This document shows positions 1 through 6,500 of a stretch of DNA of 7,639 nt, in pieces (position 1 is the first letter of the stretch; every line of letters starts with the position of its first letter). The notes under the pieces were generated by a model. That model was given only the letters and a program-made list of their open reading frames with translations, had not been told where the DNA came from and did no database searches. Location of the stretch: contig JAIXTU010000414.1 in the NCBI GenBank assembly GCA_027483785.1, positions 1-7,639 on the forward strand, read 5' to 3'. A program made the position numbers and the translations under genes. The stretch comes from Flavobacterium sp. GTDB taxonomy: Bacteria; Bacteroidota; Bacteroidia; Flavobacteriales; Flavobacteriaceae.

Positions 1-51
1 AAGCTCACGGAATTTCCACTAAATACTTTTGCCGGCGCGCCCAAATATTAA
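1..51 (+). CDS. Possible C-terminal tail of a convergent gene (partial)
   Basis: From base 1 the plus strand reads 16 codons, KLTEFPLNTFAGAPKY, and stops at TAA 49-51. This stop overlaps the ndh stop (TTA at 48-50 on the plus strand) by two bases, a common arrangement for convergent neighbours, and no other gene fills the 47 bases beyond ndh. The stretch is too short to identify a product. Frame 3 is also open across these bases and runs on into ndh, so an open frame alone proves little. Treat this as a possibility only. Confidence 0.25.
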   Translation, partial: KLTEFPLNTFAGAPKY

Positions 52-1328
52 CTCGCTTTTCCTTCTAAATGCACAGGTTTTACCTTGCTTGCCGGTCGTA
101 ATAAAACGCGTAACGTACTGTCGTTACTGAAATAACTGAACGCCCAGTTGACAAAAATAGAGAGCTTGTTTTTGACCGATAAAATGAGCATGAGGTGAAT
201 AAACATCCATGCGAGCCACGCCAAGCGACCTTGAAAACTGAAATTCGGCAAATCGACTACCGCCTTGCGTTTTCCAATCGTTGCCATCGAACCTTTATCA
301 AAATACTCAAACGCCACTTTCGGTTTGTTTTTAAGCTGATTTTTCAAGTTATCGGCCAAAACTTTTGCCTGCTGAATGGCCACACTTGCCACCTGCGGAT
401 GCGTATTCGGATATTTTGGTGTTGTCATTGCCGCAATATCGCCCAAGGCATAAATGTTGTCGAAATTGGGCAAGGCATTGTATGGATCAACTACAAAACG
501 ATTGCCGCGCGTGCGTTCGGCGTCTTCCAATCCGCTAATTTGATTGGCCGTAATTCCAGCTGCCCAAATCACGTTCTTGGCCGCAATGGTTTCGCCCGAT
601 TTTAACGTCACTAACTCGCCGTCGTAATTCGTTACAAAACTCGACGTTTTCACGATTACACCTAATTCTTCGAGGTATTTTCGAGAAACCCGCTGACTAT
701 CAGCGCTCATGACATCCAAAACATTTTCAGAACTTTCCAAAAGGTAAACAGCCAATTTCGAAAAATCTTTATCCGGATAATCTTTAGGAAGTACGTTGCG
801 TTTCATCTCTGCCAAAGCGCCAGCAAGCTCAACGCCGGTGGGTCCGCCGCCAACAATCACAAAATTGAGTAAAGCCTGCAATTCTTCGGGTTTGGCAACG
901 AGCGCGTCTTCAAACGTCTGCAAAATGCGGTTGCGCAGTTGTATGGCTTCCGGAACCGATTTCATAGGAAAGGCATGCGATTCGAGTTCTTTATTTCCAA
1001 AATAATTGGTCGTACATCCCAACGCAACAACGAGTATGTCGTACGGAAAATCGGCAATCGACGTTTTTACTACTTTATTTTCGGCATCAACTTGCTTGAT
1101 TTCGGCAATGCGAATGCGCACATTTTTGGAATGCTGAAATACTTTGCGAAGCGGAAACGATATAGACGCCGGTTCCAGTCGCGCCGACGCCACTTGATAC
1201 ATTAAAGGTTGAAACTGATGGTAGTTGTTTTTGTCGATTAGCAGTACATCGTAATCAGTGTTTTCTAACTTTTGCGCGAGTTCTAAACCGGCAAAACCAG
1301 CTCCGAGGATAACGACTCTTGGTCTCAT
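48..1328 (-). CDS. ndh: Type II NADH dehydrogenase (NDH-2), FAD-dependent NADH:quinone oxidoreductase
   Basis: This single-subunit respiratory enzyme passes electrons from NADH to membrane quinone without pumping protons. From the ATG at 1326-1328 it has 426 residues, normal for the family. Two dinucleotide-binding folds are clear: the FAD site GAGFAG at residues 9-14 and the NADH site GGGPTG at 160-165. The second FAD motif, YALGDIA, lies at 293-299, and the quinone-side segment HPQVASVAIQQA at 310-321. A hydrophobic/amphipathic stretch at about 368-400 (WLAWMFIHLMLIL and after) fits the C-terminal membrane anchor of NDH-2. An in-frame TTG 18 bases upstream would add MYKLFD, but the ATG is preferred: the FAD fold then starts a few residues in, as usual, and the TTG lies inside a TATCTTTG promoter-like element. 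It lies 38 bases behind the cupin gene on the same strand. No ribosome-binding site is visible, as is usual in Bacteroidota. The identification is firm; use as the main respiratory NADH entry is inferred. Confidence 0.95.
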   Translation of the reverse strand: MRPRVVILGAGFAGLELAQKLENTDYDVLLIDKNNYHQFQPLMYQVASARLEPASISFPLRKVFQHSKNVRIRIAEIKQVDAENKVVKTSIADFPYDILVVALGCTTNYFGNKELESHAFPMKSVPEAIQLRNRILQTFEDALVAKPEELQALLNFVIVGGGPTGVELAGALAEMKRNVLPKDYPDKDFSKLAVYLLESSENVLDVMSADSQRVSRKYLEELGVIVKTSSFVTNYDGELVTLKSGETIAAKNVIWAAGITANQISGLEDAERTRGNRFVVDPYNALPNFDNIYALGDIAAMTTPKYPNTHPQVASVAIQQAKVLADNLKNQLKNKPKVAFEYFDKGSMATIGKRKAVVDLPNFSFQGRLAWLAWMFIHLMLILSVKNKLSIFVNWAFSYFSNDSTLRVLLRPASKVKPVHLEGKAS

Positions 1329-1343
1329 GTCGAATAGTTTGTA

Positions 1344-1351
1344 CAAAGATA
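1344..1351 (-). promoter_or_regulatory. Candidate -7 promoter element (TAnnTTTG type) before ndh
   Basis: On the minus strand these bases read TATCTTTG, an exact match to the TAnnTTTG -7 element of Bacteroidota housekeeping promoters. It ends 15 bases before the ndh ATG, so a transcript from it would have a very short leader. No TTG -33 element is found 17-23 bases upstream, so it may be a chance match. If real, ndh can be transcribed apart from the two genes before it. Confidence 0.35.
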
Positions 1352-1366
1352 AAGCAGTGCCAAAAA

Positions 1367-1729
1367 CTAAGCTTCTCTGTTAACGTTTTGTATGGAAAAC
1401 GGCGGCGTGCAAACCGAAACGTATTCGCAAGGCTCGTCGAACGGATTGGAATAGCGAATCCGATTTCCTTTTGGAATGAAAACCGATTCGTTGGCAGCTA
1501 ATACGATTACGCCGGTTTCGGTTTCAATTTGTTTGCGTCCGGAAATGACTAAAGTATATTCATCGAATTCGGGCGTTTGATGCGGTTCCGACCAGCCCGG
1601 CGGAGCCACCATGCGCGCCAGCGAGAGATTTCCAACGGCAAGCGTAGCTAAACCAAAATGCTCGTCGATTATTTTACCGTCGGTCATCGGAACACGAAAC
1701 GGTTGTTTTTGTAGGGTAATGGCACTCAT
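1367..1729 (-). CDS. Small cupin-domain protein without the usual histidine metal ligands
   Basis: This 120-residue single-domain protein has no signal peptide or membrane segment, so it is probably cytoplasmic. The cupin fold is suggested by two spaced motifs. Motif 1 runs from about G45 to G64 (GWSEPHQTPEFDEYTLVISG) and motif 2 from about 81 to 95 (ESVFIPKGNRIRYSN). Against the classic pattern H-x-H-x3,4-E ... G-x2-H, only H50 and the acidic E54/E57 remain in motif 1: the second histidine is T52, and the motif 2 histidine is I91. Metal binding as in classic cupins is therefore doubtful. The C-terminal RYSNPFDEPCEYVSVCTPPFS region looks like that of other uncharacterised Bacteroidota cupins with this layout. 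The ATG start at 1727-1729 is the natural one. It lies between the HerA-like ATPase (57 bases) and ndh (38 bases), all in one direction. No substrate or reaction can be assigned. Confidence 0.85.
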   Translation of the reverse strand: MSAITLQKQPFRVPMTDGKIIDEHFGLATLAVGNLSLARMVAPPGWSEPHQTPEFDEYTLVISGRKQIETETGVIVLAANESVFIPKGNRIRYSNPFDEPCEYVSVCTPPFSIQNVNREA

Positions 1730-1786
1730 TTTTTAAGCAATTATGGTTTGAATTTTTCTTAGACTTTTCTATCTGTTTAATTGGTT

Positions 1787-3280
1787 TTACTTCAAAATTT
1801 TTGAAAGTATGCTAAATGCACCGCGAATGAATGTTGCGCTTGTTAAAACTTTAATGACTGATTTTGTGGTCTGACTCATCGGTTCTGCTTCTGAAGTTTT
1901 AGAAGGTGCTGGCTCTTCCTCTATCTGTTGCTGTTGCAAGCGTTTTTCGAGAATTTCGTACGCGCTTTCCGATTCGATGCGATCGCGGTATTTTGAAGTG
2001 AGTTTGGATTGCGAAGCGAGCGAAGCCAATTCGGTGTCGGTAAGTACGTTCATTCGACTTTCGGGTGCGCGCAGCATCGTTGCCACCAAAGGCGTTGGAA
2101 TACCTTTTTCGTTGAGCGCTGTTACAAAAGCTTCGCCAATACCGAGTTGTGTGAGCATTTCCGCGGTATCGTAAAATGAGGTTTCCGGATAATTTTCCGC
2201 AGTAGCTTTAATGGCTTTTCGATCGTTGGCGGTAAATGCACGTAAGGCGTGTTGAATCTTTAAACCCAGTTGCGCAAGGACGGCCGCTGGGATGTCGGTT
2301 GGGTTTTGAGTAATGAAGAAAATCCCAACGCCTTTTGAACGAATGAGTTTAACTATGGTTTCAATTTGATCGAGTAGTGTTTTGGAAGCTTCATTAAATA
2401 TGAGATGCGCTTCGTCGATAAACAATACCAGTTCGGGTTGGTCGAGGTCGCCGCGTTCAGGCAGATTTTGATATAACTCGGCCAATAAACTCAGCATGAA
2501 TGTGGAGAAGAGTTTGGGCTTATCTTGAATGTCTTGAAGCCGGAGAATATTGATGATTCCGCGTCCTTTTTCGTCGTAGCGCATGAGGTCGTTTGCATCA
2601 AAGGAGACTTCTCCAAAGAACGAGGTTCCGCCTTGTTGTTCGAGTTCGATGATTTTTCGGAGAATAGTTCCCGTTGTTGAAGCAGCGATTTTTCCGTACG
2701 AGGCTTCGATTTCTTCTTTTCCTTCTTCGGTGATGAATTGCAGTACTTTTTTGAAGTCTTGAAGATCAATGAGCCCCCATTTCTGGTCGTCGCAGTATTT
2801 AAAAATCACTGAAACAACTCCCGATTGCGTGTCGTTTAATTCTAAAATCCGACTAAAAAGTACGGGTCCGAATTCAGAAACGGTTGCCCGAAGCGGAATT
2901 CCGGTATTTTCGGATAGGGTGAGAAATTCCACGGGAAAACCATTTAGATCGAAAGGAATTCCCAATTTGTTGTGACGTTCGGTGATAAAATCTTTGACTT
3001 CGCCGGGAACTGCAATGCCGCTGAAGTCGCCTTTTATATCCATCATCAAAACCGGAACGCCGCTTGCGCTTAATTGTTCAGATAAAACTTGTATGGTTTT
3101 TGTTTTCCCGGTTCCGGTGGCGCCAGCGATGAGTCCGTGGCGGTTAAACGTTTTCAGCGGAATGTGAACGGCGGCTTCGGCTTGAACTTCTCCTTGAAAT
3201 ATTCCGGCGCCAATTGGTATGGCAGCACCTTTGAAAGTGTATCCGGTCTGGATTGTTTGTATAAAGTCTTGATTACTCAT
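1787..3280 (-). CDS. HerA-like helicase/ATPase, YjgR (DUF853) family
   Basis: This is a 497-residue ATPase of the HerA/FtsK superfamily, cytoplasmic and probably a ring-forming oligomer. Walker A is GATGTGKT at residues 53-60, just after the NRHGLI strand. Next come DIKGDFSG at 81-88, Walker B LVLFIDEAH at 284-292 with catalytic E290, the sensor-like strand FFITQNPTDIP at 321-331, and HALRAFTANDRKAI at 344-357, whose R347 could be the arginine finger. Length and motif order match E. coli YjgR, whose function is not established; the archaeal relative HerA is a DNA translocase that works with the nuclease NurA. No NurA-like gene is next to it here. After about residue 450 comes a Q/E/P-rich linker, then an amphipathic helix (FIRGAFSILSKIL, 484-496). 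The ATG start at 3278-3280 has no Shine-Dalgarno sequence. It is the first gene of the leftward run and is divergent from the exbB operon. The family call is firm; a role in DNA handling is inferred from the superfamily. Confidence 0.92.
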   Translation of the reverse strand: MSNQDFIQTIQTGYTFKGAAIPIGAGIFQGEVQAEAAVHIPLKTFNRHGLIAGATGTGKTKTIQVLSEQLSASGVPVLMMDIKGDFSGIAVPGEVKDFITERHNKLGIPFDLNGFPVEFLTLSENTGIPLRATVSEFGPVLFSRILELNDTQSGVVSVIFKYCDDQKWGLIDLQDFKKVLQFITEEGKEEIEASYGKIAASTTGTILRKIIELEQQGGTSFFGEVSFDANDLMRYDEKGRGIINILRLQDIQDKPKLFSTFMLSLLAELYQNLPERGDLDQPELVLFIDEAHLIFNEASKTLLDQIETIVKLIRSKGVGIFFITQNPTDIPAAVLAQLGLKIQHALRAFTANDRKAIKATAENYPETSFYDTAEMLTQLGIGEAFVTALNEKGIPTPLVATMLRAPESRMNVLTDTELASLASQSKLTSKYRDRIESESAYEILEKRLQQQQIEEEPAPSKTSEAEPMSQTTKSVIKVLTSATFIRGAFSILSKILK

Positions 3281-3443
3281 AATTTAGTTTTGCACAATAG
3301 TTTTAGTGGAATGGCGTTATAAAGGTGTAGGGTTTTTGTTGCAATTACAACGCAATGTTATATTATCATTAAATTAAGTCGTTTGTAGTTATTAAAATGA
3401 ATGCTATTCTTGCAGCTGACTTGCTAAAAAACAGTTATAAATG

Positions 3444-3451
3444 CAAAAATA
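3444..3451 (-). promoter_or_regulatory. Weak candidate -7 element for the HerA-like gene
   Basis: The minus strand reads TATTTTTG here, matching TAnnTTTG, about 165 bases before the HerA-like start. No TTG lies at the right distance upstream, and A/T-rich DNA produces such matches by chance. Support is poor; it is listed because no better leftward element was found in the region. Confidence 0.2.
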
Positions 3452-3526
3452 TCAGTTAAAATCGGAAAAAGTTTTGGTTACTGTCGTCAAACATTGATAA
3501 TTTTTACTATTTAAAAAAATGGATTT

Positions 3527-3560
3527 TTGTTTTTTTATCTAAGCTAAAAATATAAATTTG
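3527..3560 (+). promoter_or_regulatory. Probable promoter of the exbB-exbD-exbD-tonB operon
   Basis: TAAATTTG at 3553-3560 is an exact TAnnTTTG -7 element. A TTG at 3527-3529, at the end of a TTTTTG run, lies 23 bases upstream, the far end of the spacing known for Bacteroidota -33 elements. Transcription would begin near 3566, leaving an A/T-rich leader of about 75 bases before the exbB ATG, with no Shine-Dalgarno sequence. The position ahead of the operon's first gene and the match to both boxes support it. Confidence 0.5.
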
Positions 3561-3641
3561 TCGCTTTCATATTATTGAAAAATTAACCTTTTTACTCAAT
3601 AGTTACATAAATACAAAAATTAAAAACTAAATTATTTTAAG

Positions 3642-4481
3642 ATGGCAAATGCAACAAACGCTGGTGCAGCGAAGAAAGAATCAGGATCAAACGGTGGAAA
3701 CCTCTTTTCCGCAATTGTAATTGTAGCCTGTATTGTAATTGGTACAATTATATGGAAGTTTATCATGGGTAGTCCAGATAACTTTGAAGGAGGCGACCCA
3801 GAAGGGCACCCGCTACCAGGAAACTACCTAGCAATGGTATACAAAGGAGGTAAAATTGTACCGGTTTTGATGGGATTATTGTTGATGGTACTTGTGTTCT
3901 CTATCGAGCGTTTCTTCGTAATTTCTAAGGCAGCTGGTACAGGAAACCTAGACAAGTTCATGAAGTCGGTTCAAACAAACATCAGCTCTGGAAACATTGA
4001 TGGCGCTATTGCAGATTGCGACAAGCAGAAAGGTTCTGTAGCTAACGCAATTAAAGCAGCTCTTATCAAATACAACGAGGTAAAGAAAGAAGGTTTTGAC
4101 AGCGAAGCAGCTACTGAAACCATTCAAAAAGAAATCGAAGAAGCTACTTCATTGGAAATGCCAATGTTAGAGAAAAACCTTACGATTTTATCAACTTTGG
4201 TATCTTTAGGTACACTTGCTGGTCTTCTTGGAACGGTAATGGGTATGATCACGGCGTTTGGTGCATTAGCAACATCGGGTACTCCAGACCAAGCAGCTCT
4301 TGCAAACGGTATCTCTGAAGCACTTATCAACACAGCAACTGGTATCTCAACATCCGCTCTTGCGATCATCACTTACAACTTCTTCACATCTAAAATCGAT
4401 ACATTAACATATTCTATCGACGAAGCGGGTTCTACAATCGTAGCAACTTACAGAAGATTCAAAGGAAGCTTAAGAGGTTAA
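3642..4481 (+). CDS. exbB: ExbB: MotA/TolQ/ExbB-family proton channel of the TonB motor
   Basis: This inner-membrane protein forms the pentameric scaffold of the ExbB-ExbD motor, which uses the proton gradient to drive TonB. It has 279 residues. Four hydrophobic segments are visible: about 21-42 (LFSAIVIVACIVIG...), 73-94 (VPVLMGLLLMVLVFSIERFF), 180-206 (the family signature SLGTLAGLLGTVMGMITAF, 188-206) and 224-248 (ISEALINTATGISTSALAI and after). T198 and T231/T233 are in the places of the pore threonines of the family. The cytoplasmic region at about 95-178 carries the helical EIEEATSLEMPMLEKNL segment. Classic ExbB has three membrane helices; the extra first one is typical of Bacteroidota and would put the N-terminus in the cytoplasm. 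It is the first gene of the operon, 31 bases before exbD1. The ATG start is preceded by A/T-rich DNA and not by a Shine-Dalgarno sequence. Confidence 0.95.
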   Translation: MANATNAGAAKKESGSNGGNLFSAIVIVACIVIGTIIWKFIMGSPDNFEGGDPEGHPLPGNYLAMVYKGGKIVPVLMGLLLMVLVFSIERFFVISKAAGTGNLDKFMKSVQTNISSGNIDGAIADCDKQKGSVANAIKAALIKYNEVKKEGFDSEAATETIQKEIEEATSLEMPMLEKNLTILSTLVSLGTLAGLLGTVMGMITAFGALATSGTPDQAALANGISEALINTATGISTSALAIITYNFFTSKIDTLTYSIDEAGSTIVATYRRFKGSLRG

Positions 4482-4512
4482 TTTTTATAATATAATCTCA
4501 AAAAGATAAAAA

Positions 4513-5130
4513 ATGGCTAAAGTTAAAATGTCAAAAAAGGTAACGGCAATCGACATGACTGCGATGTGCGACGTTGCGTTTTTATTGCTGACATTCTTTA
4601 TCTTAACCGCAACGGCAAAACAACCCGAACCGCTACCGGTGGAAACACCCAACTCAACGGTTCAAGTAAAATTGCCTGATACAGATCTAGCTATCATTAC
4701 AATTGGTGATAGTGGTAAGGTGTTCTTTGGTGTGAAAGCGCCAGATGTTCGAATTAAAACCTTAGAAGCGATCGCGGAGAAGTATAGACTGTCTTTTACT
4801 GAAGAAGAGAAAAAACGCTTCAGTTTGATGGAAGAGTTCGGAGTTCCTGCCAACCAGTTGAAAGTCTTGATTAACCTGACTTCATCGGAGCGAAACCAAA
4901 AAGGTTTGCAAAAAGGTATTCCGCACGATTCTCTAGATAACCAGTTGGCTGATTGGGTTCGTGCAGCGCGTAACGCAAATGCAGAAGTAAATCAGAAGCA
5001 ACTTAACTTCGCTATCAAAGGCGATGCGAAAGAACAATATCCACAAATCAAAGAAGTGATGGATATTCTGCAAAAGCAAGAAGTGAACAAGTTTAACTTG
5101 GTAACTGGCTTGAGAAGCGATAACTTTTAA
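4513..5130 (+). CDS. exbD: ExbD1: ExbD/TolR-family motor subunit, long form
   Basis: This is the first of two adjacent ExbD proteins, 205 residues against about 140 for E. coli ExbD. A short basic cytoplasmic N-terminus (MAKVKMSKKV) is followed by one membrane helix at about 18-34, TAMCDVAFLLLTFFILT. D20 in that helix matches the single essential proton-carrying aspartate of ExbD. The rest is periplasmic. It starts with a proline-rich stretch (37-46, QPEPLPVETP) and ends with the conserved fold LNFAIKGDAKEQYPQIKEV (164-182) and KFNLVTGL. Between them, about residues 85-160, lies a charged, mostly helical insertion that the short form lacks. It sits 12 bases before exbD2, so the two are surely co-transcribed. 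The family call is firm; how the two ExbD proteins share the ExbB pore is unknown. Confidence 0.94.
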   Translation: MAKVKMSKKVTAIDMTAMCDVAFLLLTFFILTATAKQPEPLPVETPNSTVQVKLPDTDLAIITIGDSGKVFFGVKAPDVRIKTLEAIAEKYRLSFTEEEKKRFSLMEEFGVPANQLKVLINLTSSERNQKGLQKGIPHDSLDNQLADWVRAARNANAEVNQKQLNFAIKGDAKEQYPQIKEVMDILQKQEVNKFNLVTGLRSDNF

Positions 5131-5142
5131 TAAGAAACTAAA

Positions 5143-5679
5143 ATGGCTGAATTAAATACCGGCGGCGACGACGGCGGCAAAGGCAAAAAGAAAGTTCGCA
5201 GTAAGAAACAAAACTCGAAGGTTGACTTAACCGCGATGGTGGATTTAGCGTTCTTGTTGATCACATTCTTCATGCTCACAACCTCTTTATCAAAACCTCA
5301 ATCGATGGATTTAGGTATGCCTGATAAAGATGATAAGAATCAAGAGGAAATTAAAATTGCTCAAGAGCGAACTATGAACATTATCATAGGTCCAGATGGA
5401 AAGCTGAAAAGCTACATGGGTCAATTGAATGAGCCTATCGAACCTGTAAAAGACTTCACATACGGTAAAGAAGGTATTCGTAAACACATCTTAGAAAAGA
5501 TTGTTTCGGTACCGCAATTTATGGGTGATCCTAAAAAGGGACTAATCGTTCTGATCAAAGCGGATAAGAAATCTACCTACAAGAACTTAGTCGATATTCT
5601 TGATGAAATGGCAATTTGTAAAGTTCCAGTTTACGCTATTGTCGATATCACCAAAGAAGAATCAGCTCTATTTAAATAA
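5143..5679 (+). CDS. exbD: ExbD2: second ExbD/TolR-family motor subunit
   Basis: This 178-residue protein has the same architecture as its neighbour but is clearly a different paralogue. The cytoplasmic N-terminus is longer, Gly-rich then Lys-rich (GGDDGGKGKKKVRSKKQ, 7-23). The membrane helix at about 32-48 is MVDLAFLLITFFMLTT, with D34 as the proton-carrying aspartate. The periplasmic part contains GLIVLIKADKKSTYKNLVDILDEM (133-156), the conserved ExbD core, and ends VPVYAIVDITKEE. Both proteins keep the aspartate, so neither looks dead. It follows exbD1 by 12 bases and precedes tonB by 29. Two exbD genes in one cluster are common in Bacteroidota, and one exbD of such a cluster has been linked to virulence in Flavobacterium psychrophilum. 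Confidence 0.94.
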   Translation: MAELNTGGDDGGKGKKKVRSKKQNSKVDLTAMVDLAFLLITFFMLTTSLSKPQSMDLGMPDKDDKNQEEIKIAQERTMNIIIGPDGKLKSYMGQLNEPIEPVKDFTYGKEGIRKHILEKIVSVPQFMGDPKKGLIVLIKADKKSTYKNLVDILDEMAICKVPVYAIVDITKEESALFK

Positions 5680-5708
5680 TCTGTCTGACAGGCAAAATTG
5701 AAGTAGTT

Positions 5709-6500
5709 ATGAAATTAGATATCTATAGACAGAAATGGCTCGACCTAGTTTTTGAAGGTCGAAACAAAGAATACGGAGCATACGAATTGCGTAAAAAGAA
5801 TCCAAAAGTAACGATGCTTGCGCTACTCATCGGTGGTGTAGGTTTCATGCTTGCGGTTGGAATCCCCGGTTGGTTACCCGACGGAAAAGACGCGGAAGAC
5901 GAAGAGAAAGTAACTATGGTCGATATGGCTAAACTTGCTCCACCACCGCCAGATAAACCATTGGTTCCACCACCGCCACCACCGCCACCGGCTCCAAAGA
6001 TTGATGAGGTCAAATTCGTTAAACCTAAAGTCGTTAAGAAAGAAGAAGTAGTTGAAGAAATTAAAACTATCGAAGAACTTAAAGACAAAAACGTTGGTGC
6101 AAAAGACGTTAAAGGCCAGGACGATGGTCGAATTGTAATCGAAGAACCAAGTGGAGACGGCCCAGCCGATTCAAAAGTGGTTGAAGATAATACAGTTTAT
6201 AATGCCGTTGAAGTTAGACCTGAATTTCCAGGCGGACCAGCAAAGTTCATGGAATACATCAGAAAGAACTTCCGTGTACCAGAAGATCTTGAAAATGGAG
6301 GAAAAATCATCGTACAGTTCGTTGTTGAAAAAGACGGATCGTTAACCGATATCAAAGTACTTCGTGACATTGGTAGCGGCACAAAAAGTGAAGCCATGCG
6401 CGTAATCAAAAGTTCGCCGAAATGGAAACCAGGCGTTCAAAATGGTAAAAATGTTCGTGTATTATATTCACAACCAATTACAATACAGGCGCCAGAATAG
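5709..6500 (+). CDS. tonB: TonB: energy transducer to outer-membrane receptors
   Basis: TonB links the ExbB-ExbD motor to TonB-dependent outer-membrane transporters. This one has 263 residues. The Bacteroidota-type cytoplasmic N-terminus contains FEGRNKEYGAYELRKK (15-30), and a single membrane helix spans about 34-55. The periplasmic spacer has a proline-rich part at 78-96, with a run of eight prolines at 87-94, then a Lys/Glu/Val-rich stretch to about 125. The TonB C-terminal domain covers about 165-261, with VEVRPEFPGG (167-176), YIRKNFRVP (183-191), VQFVVEKDGSLTDIKVLRD (202-220) and SSPKWKPGVQNGKNVRV (235-251). This domain contacts the TonB box of receptors. The ATG start puts the known N-terminal motif in place. 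The stop TAG shares its last base with the GTG of the next gene, so translation may be coupled. Confidence 0.96.
   Translation: MKLDIYRQKWLDLVFEGRNKEYGAYELRKKNPKVTMLALLIGGVGFMLAVGIPGWLPDGKDAEDEEKVTMVDMAKLAPPPPDKPLVPPPPPPPPAPKIDEVKFVKPKVVKKEEVVEEIKTIEELKDKNVGAKDVKGQDDGRIVIEEPSGDGPADSKVVEDNTVYNAVEVRPEFPGGPAKFMEYIRKNFRVPEDLENGGKIIVQFVVEKDGSLTDIKVLRDIGSGTKSEAMRVIKSSPKWKPGVQNGKNVRVLYSQPITIQAPE

Larger units (their letters stand above)
3281..3641. other. Divergent intergenic region between the HerA-like gene and exbB
   Basis: These 361 bases separate two divergently transcribed units and are very A/T-rich, most strongly from about 3500 onward, with runs of T and A. They contain the plausible exbB promoter and a weaker leftward candidate, listed separately. 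Only very short reading frames occur, and no RNA gene, strong hairpin or obvious repeat was found. Either flanking leader could hold regulatory sites, for example for iron or stress control, but no operator was recognised. Confidence 0.8.

Noticed and set aside
24..31. TACTTTTG, a plus-strand match to the TAnnTTTG promoter box
   Set aside because: It would drive transcription antisense into ndh, has no gene after it, and no TTG can be checked upstream within the window.
34..41. GGCGCGCC 8-base palindrome near the left edge
   Set aside because: It is a rare restriction-site sequence, but a single copy within a readable frame; no sign of a vector junction or repeat.
195..605. Plus-strand frame of 136 codons opposite ndh
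   Set aside because: It is antisense to the conserved NDH-2 coding sequence and has no recognisable domain.
3397..3459. 20-codon plus-strand frame starting MNAILAADLL in the divergent intergenic region
   Set aside because: Too short, with no promoter, no start context and no similarity to anything recognised; expected by chance in 361 bases.
5681..5691. Palindrome CTGTCTGACAG between exbD2 and tonB
   Set aside because: The arms are only 5 bases with a 1-base centre, so no stable hairpin can form, and it occurs once in the window. It could be a protein site but nothing supports that.
5723..6088. Minus-strand frame of 121 codons with a poly-glycine run
   Set aside because: It is the reverse complement of the tonB proline-rich region; the glycines are the proline codons read backwards.
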